DNA of 64,000 bases from Lederbergia citrea (GTDB taxonomy: Bacteria; Bacillota; Bacilli; Bacillales; Bacillaceae_C). The notes under the pieces were generated by a model that was given only the letters and a program-made list of their open reading frames with translations, was not told the origin of the DNA and made no database searches. The translations under genes and the position numbers were made by a program. The stretch spans positions 496,001-560,000 of the forward strand of contig NZ_JAGYPH010000002.1 of NCBI RefSeq assembly GCF_018343525.1, read 5' to 3'. Shown here piece by piece: positions 8,202-17,743 of the stretch (within the stretch, counting starts at the first letter, position 1; every line of letters starts with the position of its first letter).

Positions 8202-8231
8202 TTGGTAAAGAGAAGCTGAATTTGATATGAT
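8202..8231 (+). promoter_or_regulatory. Probable sigma-A promoter of fbaA
   Basis: TTGGTA at 8202-8207 and TATGAT at 8226-8231, 18 bp apart, lie 87 bp upstream of the fbaA start. Both hexamers match at four or five positions. Confidence 0.45.
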
Positions 8232-8317
8232 GAATAAGATAATGGTCCAGGTCCAGAAATGGTCAAGGATTTAGCATGCACATCATTGTGCAGTTTAACT
8301 CGGAGGAGGAAATAAGA

Positions 8318-9181
8318 ATGCCTTTAGTTTCCATGACTGAAATGCTTAATAAAGCAAAAGAGGAAAAATATGCAGTTGGTCAATTCAACTTGAACAACCT
8401 TGAGTTTACTCAAGCGATCTTACAAGCAGCGGAAGAAGAAAAGTCCCCTGTAATCCTTGGTGTATCTGAAGGTGCAGCACGTTATATGGGTGGCTTCAAG
8501 TTTGTTGTCAAAATGGTCGAAGCATTAATGGAGGAATATGGTACTACGGTTCCTGTAGCTATTCATCTTGATCACGGATCAAGTTTTGAAGCTTGTGCGA
8601 AAGCAATTGACGCTGGTTTTACATCGGTAATGATTGACGGATCGCATTTCCCACTCGACGAAAACATTGAACTTACGAAGAAAGTAGTAGAACTTGCTCA
8701 TATCTTCGGTGTTTCTGTTGAAGCTGAACTTGGCCGCATCGGTGGTCAGGAAGATGATTTGTCTGTTGATGATGCGGATGCTTCATATGCAATTCCAGAA
8801 GAGTGTGACCGTCTCGTTAGAGAAACGGGAGTAGACTGCTTTGCTCCAGCCCTTGGTTCCGTACACGGACCATATAAAGGAGAGCCAAATCTTGGATTTG
8901 ATCGGATGGAAGAAGTTATGAACTTAACAGGAGTACCTCTTGTACTTCATGGTGGGACAGGCATTCCGACAAAAGACATCCAACGAGCTATTTCCCTTGG
9001 AACAGCGAAAATTAATGTAAATACCGAAAATCAAATTTCATCTGCAAAAGCTGTACGTGAAGTATTGGCGGCAGACGCTGAAATGTATGACCCACGTAAA
9101 TATTTAGGTCCAGCACGTGAAGCAATTAAAGAAACAGTTATCGGCAAAATGCGTGAATTCGGCTCATCAGGAAAAGCATAA
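8318..9181 (+). CDS. fbaA: Class II fructose-1,6-bisphosphate aldolase
   Basis: This zinc-dependent aldolase splits fructose-1,6-bisphosphate to dihydroxyacetone phosphate and glyceraldehyde-3-phosphate in glycolysis, and joins them in gluconeogenesis. It has 287 residues. Metal and catalytic motifs of class II are present: HLDHGSSFE (Asp and His) near residue 82, [13 protein letters not shown] with the metal-binding Glu, [11 protein letters not shown], and LHGGTGIP near residue 208. The reading frame extends upstream to 8276, but ATG 8318 is preceded by GGAGGAGG and gives the normal N-terminus [16 protein letters not shown] terminator follows. In B. subtilis ywjH (transaldolase) comes next; here it is absent. 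Confidence 0.96.
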   Translation: MPLVSMTEMLNKAKEEKYAVGQFNLNNLEFTQAILQAAEEEKSPVILGVSEGAARYMGGFKFVVKMVEALMEEYGTTVPVAIHLDHGSSFEACAKAIDAGFTSVMIDGSHFPLDENIELTKKVVELAHIFGVSVEAELGRIGGQEDDLSVDDADASYAIPEECDRLVRETGVDCFAPALGSVHGPYKGEPNLGFDRMEEVMNLTGVPLVLHGGTGIPTKDIQRAISLGTAKINVNTENQISSAKAVREVLAADAEMYDPRKYLGPAREAIKETVIGKMREFGSSGKA

Positions 9182-9226
9182 ACATTCTTTTCTAAAGGGC
9201 GTTGCTGAAAAGATTATATAAAGAGA

Positions 9227-9266
9227 GAAACCGCCCATTAACACGGGCGGTTTCCGTTTATTTTAT
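9227..9266 (+). terminator. fbaA terminator
   Basis: GAAACCGCCC at 9227-9236 pairs perfectly with GGGCGGTTTC at 9245-9254, followed by CGTTTATTTTAT. Confidence 0.85.
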
Positions 9267-9388
9267 ACAAAGTTGTTAAAAAAATGCAGATCCTCTACAT
9301 GTTTCGTTAAAATTCGTATATAATAACATGTAAAATACCGATTTCAATTTGGAATATTCATCCAATCGGGCTGGAAAGGAAGTCAAGA

Positions 9389-10675
9389 ATGGAAAAGCTT
9401 AAAATTGCAGGCGGATATCCGTTAAAGGGAACCATTAAAGTAAGCGGTGCAAAAAACAGTGCTGTTGCCTTGATTCCCGCTACTATATTAGCTGAATCGC
9501 CTGTAACGATTGAAGGCCTTCCCGATATTTCAGATGTGCACACATTACAAGCGTTGCTCGAAGAAATTGGCGGTGACGTCTCTTTTTATAACGGAGAAAT
9601 GGCCGTCGATCCCAGCAGAATGATTTCAATGCCACTACCCAATGGAAAAGTTAAGAAATTAAGGGCTTCCTACTACTTGATGGGAGCTATGCTTGGACGA
9701 TTCAAAAAGGCAGTCATTGGTTTGCCAGGAGGCTGTCATCTTGGTCCTCGTCCGATTGATCAGCATATTAAAGGCTTTGAAGCACTTGGAGCCAAAGTGA
9801 CGAATGAACAGGGTGCGATTTATCTGCGTGCAGATGAACTTCGCGGGGCCCGAATCTATTTGGATGTTGTGAGTGTAGGAGCGACTATTAATATTATGCT
9901 TGCTGCTGTCAGAGCGAAAGGCCAGACGATCATCGAAAATGCTGCTAAAGAACCTGAAATCATTGATGTTGCCACCCTTTTAACAAATATGGGGGCGAAG
10001 ATTAAAGGAGCAGGCACAGATGTCATTCGGATTGATGGGGTTGACAGTTTGCAAGGGTGCCGACATACGATTATTCCGGATCGAATTGAAGCTGGAACGT
10101 TTATGATACTTGGGGCGGCTGTTGGTGAAGGGATATTAATCGACAATGTCATTCCACACCATCTTGAATCCTTGATTGCCAAGCTGAGAGAAATGGGTGT
10201 ACCGATTAAAACAGGTGATGATCAAATTTACATCGGGAAAAATGACAACTTCAAGCCAGTCGATATTAAGACTCTCGTTTATCCTGGTTTCCCAACCGAT
10301 CTTCAACAACCTTTTACAGTGCTTTTAACTAGATCTACCGGTTCATCAATCGTCACGGATACCATATATTCGGCTCGTTTCAAGCATATTGACGAATTAC
10401 GCAGAATGAATGCAAATATCAAAGTTGAAGGCAGCTCTGCGATTGTGAATGGACCATCAAGATTGCAAGGAGCACGGGTAAAAGCATCCGATTTACGTGC
10501 AGGTGCAGCGCTAGTCATTGCTGGATTGCTTGCAGAAGGGATCACCGAAGTGGCTGGCCTTGAGCATATTGATCGGGGTTACAGTGATTTAGTGGACAAG
10601 CTGAACGGTCTTGGAGCAACAATTTGGCGGGAAAAAATGACGGAAGAAGAAATGGAACAGTTAAAAAGCTCATAA
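9389..10675 (+). CDS. murA2: UDP-N-acetylglucosamine 1-carboxyvinyltransferase, MurA2/MurZ type
   Basis: MurA transfers enolpyruvate from PEP to UDP-GlcNAc, the first committed step of peptidoglycan synthesis. It has 428 residues and the EPSP-synthase-like two-domain fold. The fosfomycin-binding nucleophile Cys116 is seen in [15 protein letters not shown]-terminal [13 protein letters not shown] and C-terminal [12 protein letters not shown] are family hallmarks. It differs clearly from the second copy at 33548 ([14 protein letters not shown]). Position near fbaA and rho corresponds to B. subtilis murAB (murZ). ATG 9389 follows a GGAAAGGAAG stretch. In B. subtilis glpX lies between this gene and rho; it is missing here. 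Confidence 0.94.
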   Translation: MEKLKIAGGYPLKGTIKVSGAKNSAVALIPATILAESPVTIEGLPDISDVHTLQALLEEIGGDVSFYNGEMAVDPSRMISMPLPNGKVKKLRASYYLMGAMLGRFKKAVIGLPGGCHLGPRPIDQHIKGFEALGAKVTNEQGAIYLRADELRGARIYLDVVSVGATINIMLAAVRAKGQTIIENAAKEPEIIDVATLLTNMGAKIKGAGTDVIRIDGVDSLQGCRHTIIPDRIEAGTFMILGAAVGEGILIDNVIPHHLESLIAKLREMGVPIKTGDDQIYIGKNDNFKPVDIKTLVYPGFPTDLQQPFTVLLTRSTGSSIVTDTIYSARFKHIDELRRMNANIKVEGSSAIVNGPSRLQGARVKASDLRAGAALVIAGLLAEGITEVAGLEHIDRGYSDLVDKLNGLGATIWREKMTEEEMEQLKSS

Positions 10676-10699
10676 ATTCTTCTGCAAACGGCTATGAAT

Positions 10700-10740
10700 G
10701 GAGAGTCATGAAGCGAACAGGCTCTCCTTTGCAACTAATA
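10700..10740 (+). terminator. Weak stem-loop after murA2
   Basis: GGAGAG at 10700-10705 pairs with CTCTCC at 10732-10737, followed by TTT. The loop is long (26 nt), so termination is doubtful. The rest of the gap up to rho is AT-rich with no clear signal. Confidence 0.35.
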
Positions 10741-10958
10741 CAATTTCAATGTAAAATATAGATAGGGATGAGGCCCTTTTCAACTTCAACCTCTCAATAC
10801 TCTTCCAAGTAAATTGCTATCAACCCATTCCCTCCTAATGAAAAGAAAATTTTCAACAAGAGTCAGGCGAATAGTAAAATTTATTTTTCTGTTTTTTAAT
10901 GTGATAAAAGCTATTAAAAATATAAAATATTTTGAATAAGAAAAAGTGTGGTGTCGAA

Positions 10959-12251
10959 ATGGCTGAATTAACAATTTCATTATTAGAAGATATGAAACTA
11001 AAAGAACTCTATGAATTAGCTCGTGAATATAAAGTTTCATATTACAGCAAGTTGACGAAAAAAGAACTGATTTTTGCAATCCTAAAAGCGAGAGCAGAGC
11101 GGGAAGGCTTCTTCTTCATGGAAGGCGTTCTTGAAATCATTCAATCAGAAGGCTTTGGATTTTTAAGACCGATTAATTATACGGCAAGTTCAGAAGATAT
11201 ATATATTTCCGCTTCACAAATCCGTCGCTTTGATTTACGAAATGGAGATAAAGTTTCAGGAAAAGTTCGTCCCCCAAAAGAAAACGAACGTTACTTTGGG
11301 CTTTTACACGTAGAAGCTGTCAATGGAGACGATCCGGAAAACGCAAAGGAACGTGTTCATTTCCCTGGATTAACGCCACTTTATCCTGATCGCCAAATTA
11401 AACTCGAAACAACCCCAAATAATTTATCTACTAGAATCATGGATTTGGTTTCACCGGTCGGATTTGGTCAACGTGGATTGATCGTTGCACCGCCAAAAGC
11501 AGGTAAAACAATGCTTCTGAAATCAATCGCTAATGCAATTACAACGAATAATCCGGAAGCAGAGCTCATTGTTCTGTTGATTGACGAGCGTCCAGAGGAA
11601 GTAACCGACATCGAACGTTCTGTTAATGCAGAAGTGGTCAGCTCTACGTTTGATGAAGTTCCGGAAAACCATATTAAAGTTGCCGAGCTTGTCCTTGAAC
11701 GAGCGATGCGTCTAGTAGAGCATAAACGGGATGTCGTCATTCTTATGGACAGCATTACCCGACTTGCCCGCGCCTATAATCTTGTCATCCCTCCAAGTGG
11801 ACGAACATTGTCAGGTGGTATCGACCCTGCAGCTTTCCACCGTCCGAAGCGCTTCTTCGGTGCAGCCCGGAATATTGAAGAAGGCGGAAGCTTAACGATT
11901 TTGGCTACTGCACTTGTCGATACAGGCTCACGGATGGACGACGTTATTTATGAGGAGTTTAAAGGGACAGGAAACTTGGAGCTCCATTTAGACCGTTCAC
12001 TTGCGGAAAGAAGAATTTTCCCAGCGATCGATATTCGTCGATCAGGAACAAGAAAAGAGGAGCTGCTCGTTCCGAAAGATCAGCTTGAAAAATTATGGAA
12101 ACTGCGTAAAGTTATGTCAGACTCACCTGACTTCGCAGAGAAATTCTTACGCAAACTAAGAACCTCTAAAACAAACGAAGAGTTTTTCAATATGCTGGCA
12201 ACTGAAATGAAAGGAAATGCAAACGCAAAAGGAATTCTTTCGAACCGATGA
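10959..12251 (+). CDS. rho: Transcription termination factor Rho
   Basis: Rho is a hexameric RNA-dependent ATPase that ends untranslated and antisense transcription. It has 430 residues from ATG 10959. The N-terminal Rho helix-bundle is [18 protein letters not shown]; the cold-shock-like RNA-binding domain contains EGFGFLRP around residue 64. Walker A is PPKAGKTM, Walker [16 protein letters not shown], and the Q-loop/R-loop region [16 protein letters not shown] follows. An open frame reaches upstream to TTG 10932, but there is no ribosome site there and the B. subtilis protein aligns with ATG 10959. The site before this ATG is weak (GTGTGGTG), consistent with low, self-regulated expression. 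Confidence 0.96.
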   Translation: MAELTISLLEDMKLKELYELAREYKVSYYSKLTKKELIFAILKARAEREGFFFMEGVLEIIQSEGFGFLRPINYTASSEDIYISASQIRRFDLRNGDKVSGKVRPPKENERYFGLLHVEAVNGDDPENAKERVHFPGLTPLYPDRQIKLETTPNNLSTRIMDLVSPVGFGQRGLIVAPPKAGKTMLLKSIANAITTNNPEAELIVLLIDERPEEVTDIERSVNAEVVSSTFDEVPENHIKVAELVLERAMRLVEHKRDVVILMDSITRLARAYNLVIPPSGRTLSGGIDPAAFHRPKRFFGAARNIEEGGSLTILATALVDTGSRMDDVIYEEFKGTGNLELHLDRSLAERRIFPAIDIRRSGTRKEELLVPKDQLEKLWKLRKVMSDSPDFAEKFLRKLRTSKTNEEFFNMLATEMKGNANAKGILSNR

Positions 12252-12391
12252 TTTCTTATTGCAATCTGTGCACGTCCTTGTTATAATAAAAACTGTGATT
12301 TTTAAAATGAATGTGAGCTGTTGAAGACTTCACATCGTTATATATAACTCTGTTTCAGCAAATGATTCAGGGCATAAGGAGATGAAAGGTA

Positions 12392-12592
12392 ATGAAAGCA
12401 GGAATTCATCCGGAATATAAAAAAGTTATGGTGAAATGTGCTTGTGGTAATGAATTTGAAAGCGGATCTGTAAAAGACGGCGTGCGCGTTGAAATTTGTT
12501 CAGAATGCCACCCATTCTACACAGGACGTCAAAAATTCGCAACTGCAGATGGTCGTGTTGACCGCTTCAATAAAAAATACGGTCTTAAGTAA
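12392..12592 (+). CDS. rpmE: 50S ribosomal protein L31, zinc-binding type
   Basis: L31 is a large-subunit protein at the central protuberance that helps bridge the subunits. The 66 residues contain the zinc ligands of the C+ form: Cys16 and Cys18 (KCACGN) and Cys36 and Cys39 (CSECHPF). This is the zinc-replete paralogue, not the zinc-free YtiA form made in zinc shortage. ATG 12392 follows AAGGAGATGAAAGG. It lies between rho and tdk as in B. subtilis, followed at once by a short family A repeat and a terminator. Confidence 0.97.
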   Translation: MKAGIHPEYKKVMVKCACGNEFESGSVKDGVRVEICSECHPFYTGRQKFATADGRVDRFNKKYGLK

Positions 12593-12628
12593 AAAGCGGA
12601 AGCGCCTTGGCGCAAGAGCTAGACACAT
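12591..12628. repeat. Short form of dispersed repeat A
   Basis: AAAAGCGGAAGCGCCTTGG is joined directly to CGCAAGAGCTAGACAC: the two conserved ends with the central part missing. The copy starts right at the rpmE stop codon. Confidence 0.7.
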
Positions 12629-12637
12629 ACAGACCCA

Positions 12638-12673
12638 AAAAACGGGCAAGAAATGCTTGCCTGTTTTTTTATT
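12638..12673 (+). terminator. rpmE terminator
   Basis: AACGGGCAAG at 12641-12650 pairs with CTTGCCTGTT at 12656-12665 (one G-T pair), ending in seven or more T. Confidence 0.9.
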
Positions 12674-12771
12674 GCCTAGAATCAGGAAAATGGATGGAAT
12701 TACTCCTAAAAAGATGTTTTACATCAATATAGGGGAAAGTATATAACAGGATTGAAAGGAGCGGCCATCTT

Positions 12772-13380
12772 ATGGAGATGATGAAACAATCAGGTTGGAT
12801 CGAAGTGATTTGTGGCAGCATGTTCTCAGGAAAATCGGAGGAACTGATCCGCCGTGTGAGAAGGACTCAATTTGCTAAACAGAGCATTATGGTTTTTAAA
12901 CCGAAATTAGATGACCGCTATAGTGTTCACGAAGTAGTTTCGCATAATGGTACAGCCATTACGGCGCTTCCTGTTGCAGCATCCGCGGAAATTTTACATA
13001 GAGTGAATGCTGAGATAGATGTAGTTGCAATCGACGAAGCGCAATTTTTTGATGAGGGAATTGTTGCCGTGGCACAGCAGCTTGCTGACAGTGGTCACAG
13101 AGTAATGATTGCTGGACTGGACCAAGATTTCCGTGGCGAACCATTTGGCCCGATGCCGAAATTAATGGCGATCGCAGAACTTGTGACAAAGCTTCATGCA
13201 GTGTGCGCAGTGTGCGGTTCCCCAGCAAGCAGAACCCAACGACTCATTAACGGAAATCCTGCATGCTATGACGATCCCATCATTTTAGTCGGGGCTTCTG
13301 AAGCATATGAAGCGAGATGTCGCCACCACCATGAAGTTCCTGCTGGGGTTAATGCGGAATTAATTAAAAATGGCCAATAA
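12772..13380 (+). CDS. tdk: Thymidine kinase
   Basis: Type II thymidine kinase, which phosphorylates thymidine with ATP to dTMP in nucleoside salvage. It has 202 residues. Walker A is [11 protein letters not shown], the Walker B-like segment [10 protein letters not shown], and the lasso and zinc region contains [14 protein letters not shown] plus CRHHHEV, giving Cys and His metal ligands. AAAGGAG precedes ATG 12772; ATG 12778 or 12781 could also serve. It is followed by a terminator and a repeat-containing gap before prfA. Confidence 0.96.
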   Translation: MEMMKQSGWIEVICGSMFSGKSEELIRRVRRTQFAKQSIMVFKPKLDDRYSVHEVVSHNGTAITALPVAASAEILHRVNAEIDVVAIDEAQFFDEGIVAVAQQLADSGHRVMIAGLDQDFRGEPFGPMPKLMAIAELVTKLHAVCAVCGSPASRTQRLINGNPACYDDPIILVGASEAYEARCRHHHEVPAGVNAELIKNGQ

Positions 13381-13387
13381 CTTTAAA

Positions 13388-13419
13388 CAGTCCGTGATTT
13401 CGTCATGGGCTGATTTTTT
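13388..13419 (+). terminator. tdk terminator
   Basis: AGTCCGTGA at 13389-13397 pairs with TCATGGGCT at 13403-13411 with G-T pairs, followed by GA and six T. Confidence 0.75.
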
Positions 13420-13468
13420 ATTTAATGAATTCTTGTTTTTTCTTAAATAGATCTTGAGAATTTCTAAT

Positions 13469-13576
13469 GAGGACTCGGTTTTTAAACTTCTCGAAATCGA
13501 GTCCTCAATCCAGTTTTTAACGCCATCATTTTCGCTATTTCAACTATTGAGGACGTCAATCCAGTTTTTGAAGCCG
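13469..13576. repeat. Intergenic inverted and direct repeats between tdk and prfA
   Basis: GAGGACTCG at 13469-13477 pairs with CGAGTCCTC at 13498-13506. TCAATCCAGTTTTT occurs twice, beginning at 13505 and 13556, and TGAGGAC occurs at 13468 and 13548. It lies after the tdk terminator and has no coding frame. Confidence 0.6.
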
Positions 13577-13612
13577 ACGAATGCCCTTTTTTAATTTTCC
13601 TTAAAGAAATAT

Positions 13613-13640
13613 TTGCTTTGAATAAAGCGAACGTTATACT
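13613..13640 (+). promoter_or_regulatory. Probable sigma-A promoter of prfA-prmC
   Basis: TTGCTT at 13613-13618 and TATACT at 13635-13640 are separated by 16 bp, about 37 bp upstream of the prfA start. Confidence 0.55.
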
Positions 13641-13676
13641 ATAGAAGTGCACTTATGCAAATAGAGGTGAAAGAAT

Positions 13677-14747
13677 ATGTATGACAAATTACAATACGTG
13701 GAAGAGCGCTATGATAAGCTGAATGAGCTTTTGAGCGATCCCGAAATTGTCAGTGATGCGGCAAAACTTCGTGAATATTCGAAGGAACAGTCTGCCATAG
13801 CGGAAACGGTTGAAGTATATCGTGAATATAAAGAAGTTCAAACTCAATATAAAGAAGCAAAAGAAATGCTGGATGATAAAATGGACGCAGAGATGCGTGA
13901 GATGGTAAAAGAAGAAATTGGTGAATTGGAAGATCGGATTGAGGAATTGGATGGCCGTTTGAAAATCTTACTCGTTCCGAAAGATCCGAATGATGATAAA
14001 AACGTTATCATGGAAATTCGTGGTGCCGCGGGCGGAGATGAAGCAGCCTTATTTGCCGGAAATCTCTACCGTATGTATAGCCGTTTTGCTGAAAACCACG
14101 GCTGGAAAACAGATGTGATTGAAGCGCATTCCACAGGGCTTGGCGGCTATAAAGAAATTATTTTCATGATTAACGGAAATGGCGCATTTTCTAAGTTGAA
14201 ATATGAAAACGGCGCACATCGTGTTCAGCGTGTTCCTGAAACAGAATCAGGCGGCCGTATCCATACGTCGACTGCGACAGTTGCGGTGCTTCCGGAAGCG
14301 GAGGAAGTGGAAATCGATATTCATGAAAAAGATATTCGTGTCGATACTTTCGCTTCAAGCGGTCCAGGCGGACAAAGTGTTAATACGACGATGTCAGCTG
14401 TTCGTTTAACTCATATTCCAACAGGTGTCGTTGTTTCGTGTCAGGATGAAAAATCACAAATTAAAAATAAAGAAAAAGCGATGAAAGTACTGCGCGCGCG
14501 CGTGTATGATAAGTTTCAGCAGGAAGCACAAGCTGAATACGATGCAAATAGGAAGTCAGCTGTCGGAACTGGTGACCGTTCCGAACGTATCCGTACGTAC
14601 AATTTTCCGCAAAACCGGGTGACAGATCACCGAATTGGCTTAACGATTCAAAAGCTTGATCAGATTTTGGAAGGCAAGCTGGATGAATTCATCGATGCTC
14701 TAGTGATTGAAGATCAATCGAAAAAACTTGAGAGTGTGGAAGAATAA
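13677..14747 (+). CDS. prfA: Peptide chain release factor 1
   Basis: RF1 reads UAA and UAG stop codons in the ribosomal A site and releases the finished peptide. It has 356 residues. The N-terminal helical domain is highly charged, the codon-recognition PxT motif is [13 protein letters not shown] near residue 187, and the peptidyl-transferase loop [11 protein letters not shown] places Gly231-Gly232-Gln233. ATG 13677 is preceded by GAGGTGAAAG. prmC, whose product methylates the Gln of GGQ, begins two bases after the prfA stop, so the two are one operon. Confidence 0.97.
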   Translation: MYDKLQYVEERYDKLNELLSDPEIVSDAAKLREYSKEQSAIAETVEVYREYKEVQTQYKEAKEMLDDKMDAEMREMVKEEIGELEDRIEELDGRLKILLVPKDPNDDKNVIMEIRGAAGGDEAALFAGNLYRMYSRFAENHGWKTDVIEAHSTGLGGYKEIIFMINGNGAFSKLKYENGAHRVQRVPETESGGRIHTSTATVAVLPEAEEVEIDIHEKDIRVDTFASSGPGGQSVNTTMSAVRLTHIPTGVVVSCQDEKSQIKNKEKAMKVLRARVYDKFQQEAQAEYDANRKSAVGTGDRSERIRTYNFPQNRVTDHRIGLTIQKLDQILEGKLDEFIDALVIEDQSKKLESVEE

Positions 14748-14749
14748 AG

Positions 14750-15613
14750 ATGAAGCAGATGAAACTGTTTGAAGCCCTCCATTGGGCTTCTTCTTTTTTA
14801 AAAGAACATAATCGAGATGAAAATGCCGGAGAACTGCTCATGATGTGGATATTAAACATCAGTAGGTCTACTCTTTTTGCGGAACAAAGAATGGAATTGT
14901 CGGCTGTTGATTGGGAGCGATTCGCACAAGCTGTAAAAGACCATGCGTCAGGTCGACCTGTTCAGCATATTATCGGCTACGAAGAATTTTATGGCCGCCG
15001 GTTTATTGTCAATGAGCATGTGCTCATCCCAAGACCGGAAACCGAGGAACTTATCGTCGCGGTGCTTGATCGGATCAATAAGCATTTCGGGCCCTCGAGT
15101 GAGCCCCTTAAACTGGCAGATATCGGAACTGGGAGCGGAGCCATTGCGGTCACGATGAAATTAGAACGTCCGGAATTGGAAGTGGCAGCTTCGGATATTT
15201 CCACAGAGGCGATAAAAATAGCCCGTGAAAATGCCACAAAACTTGGAGCTGAAATTGAATTTCGCCAAGGGGATTTGCTAAATCCATTTATAAATGAAGG
15301 TGAGAAATGGGATATTATCCTTTCAAACCCTCCATATATACCAAATGCGGAGGAGCAAATTTTAAGCGAAGTGGTTCGTGAGCATGAACCTCACAATGCA
15401 TTATTTGGCGGAGTGGACGGTCTCGATTTTTACAGGAGATTTGCGCAAGATCTTCCGAAGATCTTAAATGAAAAGGCGCTCATTTGTTTCGAAATTGGCG
15501 CGGGGCAAGGTGAATCTGTAGCAGGGATGATGAGGGAAGCTTTCCCGAAAGGCCATACTGAAATTATTTTTGACATTAATGGGAAAGATCGAATCGTCCT
15601 TATTGAAATTTGA
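14750..15613 (+). CDS. prmC: Release factor glutamine methyltransferase
   Basis: PrmC uses S-adenosylmethionine to N5-methylate the glutamine of the GGQ motif in release factors, which speeds termination. It has 287 residues. An N-terminal helical domain binds the factor; the Rossmann methyltransferase domain has ADIGTGSGAIAVTM near residue 123 (SAM binding) and the catalytic Asn193-Pro-Pro-Tyr in ILSNPPYIP, typical of amide N-methylation. The start lies 2 bp after the prfA stop, using the ribosome site within the prfA end, a sign of translational coupling. Confidence 0.96.
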   Translation: MKQMKLFEALHWASSFLKEHNRDENAGELLMMWILNISRSTLFAEQRMELSAVDWERFAQAVKDHASGRPVQHIIGYEEFYGRRFIVNEHVLIPRPETEELIVAVLDRINKHFGPSSEPLKLADIGTGSGAIAVTMKLERPELEVAASDISTEAIKIARENATKLGAEIEFRQGDLLNPFINEGEKWDIILSNPPYIPNAEEQILSEVVREHEPHNALFGGVDGLDFYRRFAQDLPKILNEKALICFEIGAGQGESVAGMMREAFPKGHTEIIFDINGKDRIVLIEI

Positions 15614-15669
15614 ATTGTATAAAAACTAAATTCATTGTCCATACTGCCTTGTAGAAGGGGCAGGTGTGG

Positions 15670-16407
15670 ATGATGAATTATATGAATCATAAATTCTATC
15701 GAAAACATATAGCGTGGATGTATTTGCTTTTACTTGTGATTGGTACAATTGCTAGTTTGATGATTCCGAAGCAGGAGATGGCTGCAGCCGAAGATCCATT
15801 GATTATCCCTGAAGAAGCGATCAGGCTAAGAATTATTCCGAATAGCGACAGTGACACCGATCAAGAGGCGAAAAGGGCGATCCGCGATGCGGTGAACGCC
15901 GAAATTACGAAATGGGTGGAAGAATTAACATCCATTGACGAAGCAAGGTCGGTTATTACCTCTCATTTACCCGATGTGGATAAAATCGCACAGCAAGAGC
16001 TGGCGGAAAAAGGTCTCGATTATTCAGTAAAAGTAGAATTTGGAAATGTTCAATTTCCTACTAAACTGTATGGCCAATATCTTTATCCTGCTGGAACATA
16101 CGAAGCAATCCTCATTTCTCTTGGCGAAGGCAGTGGTGCAAATTGGTGGTGTGTTCTTTTTCCACCCCTTTGTTTCCTAGATTTCTCTAACAGTCTTGCT
16201 GTGAGTCCCGGCTTCGATGAGGAGGATGTGGATAAAGCTGATGTAAAAGCGAAGGAAGAAAGTAAAGTAACAGCAGTTGTGGATAAACCTGTGGAGAACA
16301 AACGATCGTCTCAATCAGCAGAGAAAACCGTTCCCTTTGCAGCTGAAAAAGAAGACGAAGTTGAAGTGAAATTTTTCTTAGTAGAACTATTTAATAAATT
16401 ATTTTGA
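15670..16407 (+). CDS. spoIIR: Stage II sporulation protein R
   Basis: SpoIIR is made in the forespore under sigma-F and secreted toward the mother cell, where it triggers SpoIIGA to cleave pro-sigma-E. Near the N-terminus is one hydrophobic segment (about residues 14-32, AWMYLLLLVIGTIASLM). The family core follows: LRIIPNSDSDTDQEAKRAIR, then a second conserved stretch with GANWWCVLFPPLCFLD. ATG 15670 or the adjacent ATG 15673 is favoured because AGAAGGGG lies upstream; an in-frame GTG at 15664 is possible. The roughly 60-residue Lys/Glu/Val-rich C-terminal tail looks low-complexity. It sits between prmC and ywlC as in B. subtilis. Confidence 0.94.
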   Translation: MMNYMNHKFYRKHIAWMYLLLLVIGTIASLMIPKQEMAAAEDPLIIPEEAIRLRIIPNSDSDTDQEAKRAIRDAVNAEITKWVEELTSIDEARSVITSHLPDVDKIAQQELAEKGLDYSVKVEFGNVQFPTKLYGQYLYPAGTYEAILISLGEGSGANWWCVLFPPLCFLDFSNSLAVSPGFDEEDVDKADVKAKEESKVTAVVDKPVENKRSSQSAEKTVPFAAEKEDEVEVKFFLVELFNKLF

Positions 16408-16442
16408 AAACAATATTAACAAGAAGCGATAACTTATTAAGG

Positions 16443-16680
16443 TTATTCACAAAAAAAGCCAAAGTTATCCACTGTATCCTCAAAGTTATTCACAATATGT
16501 GTATAACTTCGTGAATAACCCACATGCAAAAAGAAAAAATAAAACTGCGAAACTTGTAGAAATATAGATTTTATCATAAGTTACTACTTTATTACTATGT
16601 TACAGGAATGAGGCAATAAAAATGAAAACAGTATGTTGGTCTGTGGATAAAATTGAGGATAACAAAATAAATTATCCACA
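16443..16680. promoter_or_regulatory. DnaA-box cluster upstream of and entering ywlC
   Basis: Matches to TTATNCACA: 16443-16451 (TTATTCACA), 16486-16494 (TTATTCACA), 16498-16506 (reverse, TTATACACA), 16642-16650 (reverse, TTATCCACA) and 16672-16680 (TTATCCACA). One-mismatch boxes are at 16465-16473 and 16510-16518. More lie inside ywlC at 16865-16873 (one mismatch) and 17455-17463 (perfect). B. subtilis is known to have DnaA-binding box clusters outside oriC that dampen initiation, and the ywlC region is one as I recall it. Confidence 0.8.
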
Positions 16681-17671
16681 GCTTGAAGAAGCTGCCCGTT
16701 TTTTGCAAAATAACGAGGTGGTGGCTTTTCCTACTGAAACTGTATACGGCCTTGGTGCCAATGCTCAATCCGATGAAGCAGTGTCTAAAATTTTCGCTGC
16801 GAAAGGAAGGCCGGCCGATAATCCATTAATTGTCCACATCTCTGATGTTAATCAGCTTCGGGAGTTATCCACTGTCATTCCGGAAAAGTCTGAACAACTT
16901 ATGAACGCCTTCTGGCCTGGTCCATTGACCCTTATTTTCCAAAAAAAAGCTGGAGCTGTTTCAGAGCTTGTAACTGCAGGCCTAGATACGATCGCTGTCC
17001 GTATGCCTGACCATCCGGTTGCACTTGCCTTAATTTCGGCTGCCGATCTACCAATTGCGGCACCAAGTGCAAACCGCTCTGGAAAACCAAGTCCGACAAC
17101 TGCTAACCATGTACGAACAGATCTTGACGGAAGCATTGCGGGGATTGTTGACGGAGGACCGACGGGTGTCGGGCTTGAGTCTACAGTTGTTGACTGTACG
17201 GGAAAGACTCCGGTCATTTTGCGACCAGGTGGTGTTTCTAAAGAAGAAATTGAAGCTGTCATCGGAAAAGTGGAGATCGATCCGGCTCTAATGAGACTCG
17301 AAGAAAAACCGAAATCCCCGGGAATGAAATATAAGCATTATGCACCTTCCGCTCCGCTATTTTTAGCGGATGGAGATCAAAAATGGATTCAAGACTTGGT
17401 TAACGAAAAACGAAATGAAGGTTTTAAAGTTGGCGTCTTGACATCTACTGAATCTTATCCACAATATGATGCGGATATCGTTCTAGACTGTGGAAGCAGA
17501 TTCGATTTGACAACCGTCGCACATAACCTTTTCCATACACTCCGTTCTTTTGATGAGGAGCAGGTTGATATCATTTTTTCAGAAGTGTTCCCTGAAGAGG
17601 GAGTTGGAGCGGCAATTATGAATCGTCTTGACAAAGCAGCAGGACATAAATGGCTCCGCCAAAACATCTAA
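16622..17671 (+). CDS. ywlC: Threonylcarbamoyl-AMP synthase (YwlC/Sua5 type)
   Basis: This enzyme makes threonylcarbamoyl-AMP from threonine, bicarbonate and ATP for the t6A37 modification of tRNAs that read ANN codons. It has 349 residues: an N-terminal YrdC/TsaC domain (about 20-210) with FPTETVYGLGANA, the KGRPADNPL nucleotide loop, PSANRSGKPSPT, and a C-terminal Sua5 domain after a linker containing SPGMKYKHYAP. The C-terminal domain makes it the long Sua5 form. ATG 16622 lies downstream of GGAATGAGG. The start region contains two perfect DnaA boxes within the coding sequence. Confidence 0.95.
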   Translation: MKTVCWSVDKIEDNKINYPQLEEAARFLQNNEVVAFPTETVYGLGANAQSDEAVSKIFAAKGRPADNPLIVHISDVNQLRELSTVIPEKSEQLMNAFWPGPLTLIFQKKAGAVSELVTAGLDTIAVRMPDHPVALALISAADLPIAAPSANRSGKPSPTTANHVRTDLDGSIAGIVDGGPTGVGLESTVVDCTGKTPVILRPGGVSKEEIEAVIGKVEIDPALMRLEEKPKSPGMKYKHYAPSAPLFLADGDQKWIQDLVNEKRNEGFKVGVLTSTESYPQYDADIVLDCGSRFDLTTVAHNLFHTLRSFDEEQVDIIFSEVFPEEGVGAAIMNRLDKAAGHKWLRQNI

Positions 17672-17743
17672 ACTAGTCTACTTCCCCCTTTTTTTGCATA
17701 TGTTCCCTTATAGGCATGTCCTAGGGAAAGGGGAAGGTGAATA

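Noticed and set aside
17672..17743. Manganese (yybP-ykoY) riboswitch before mntP
   Set aside because: The gap is only 72 bp and lacks the long paired core of that riboswitch.
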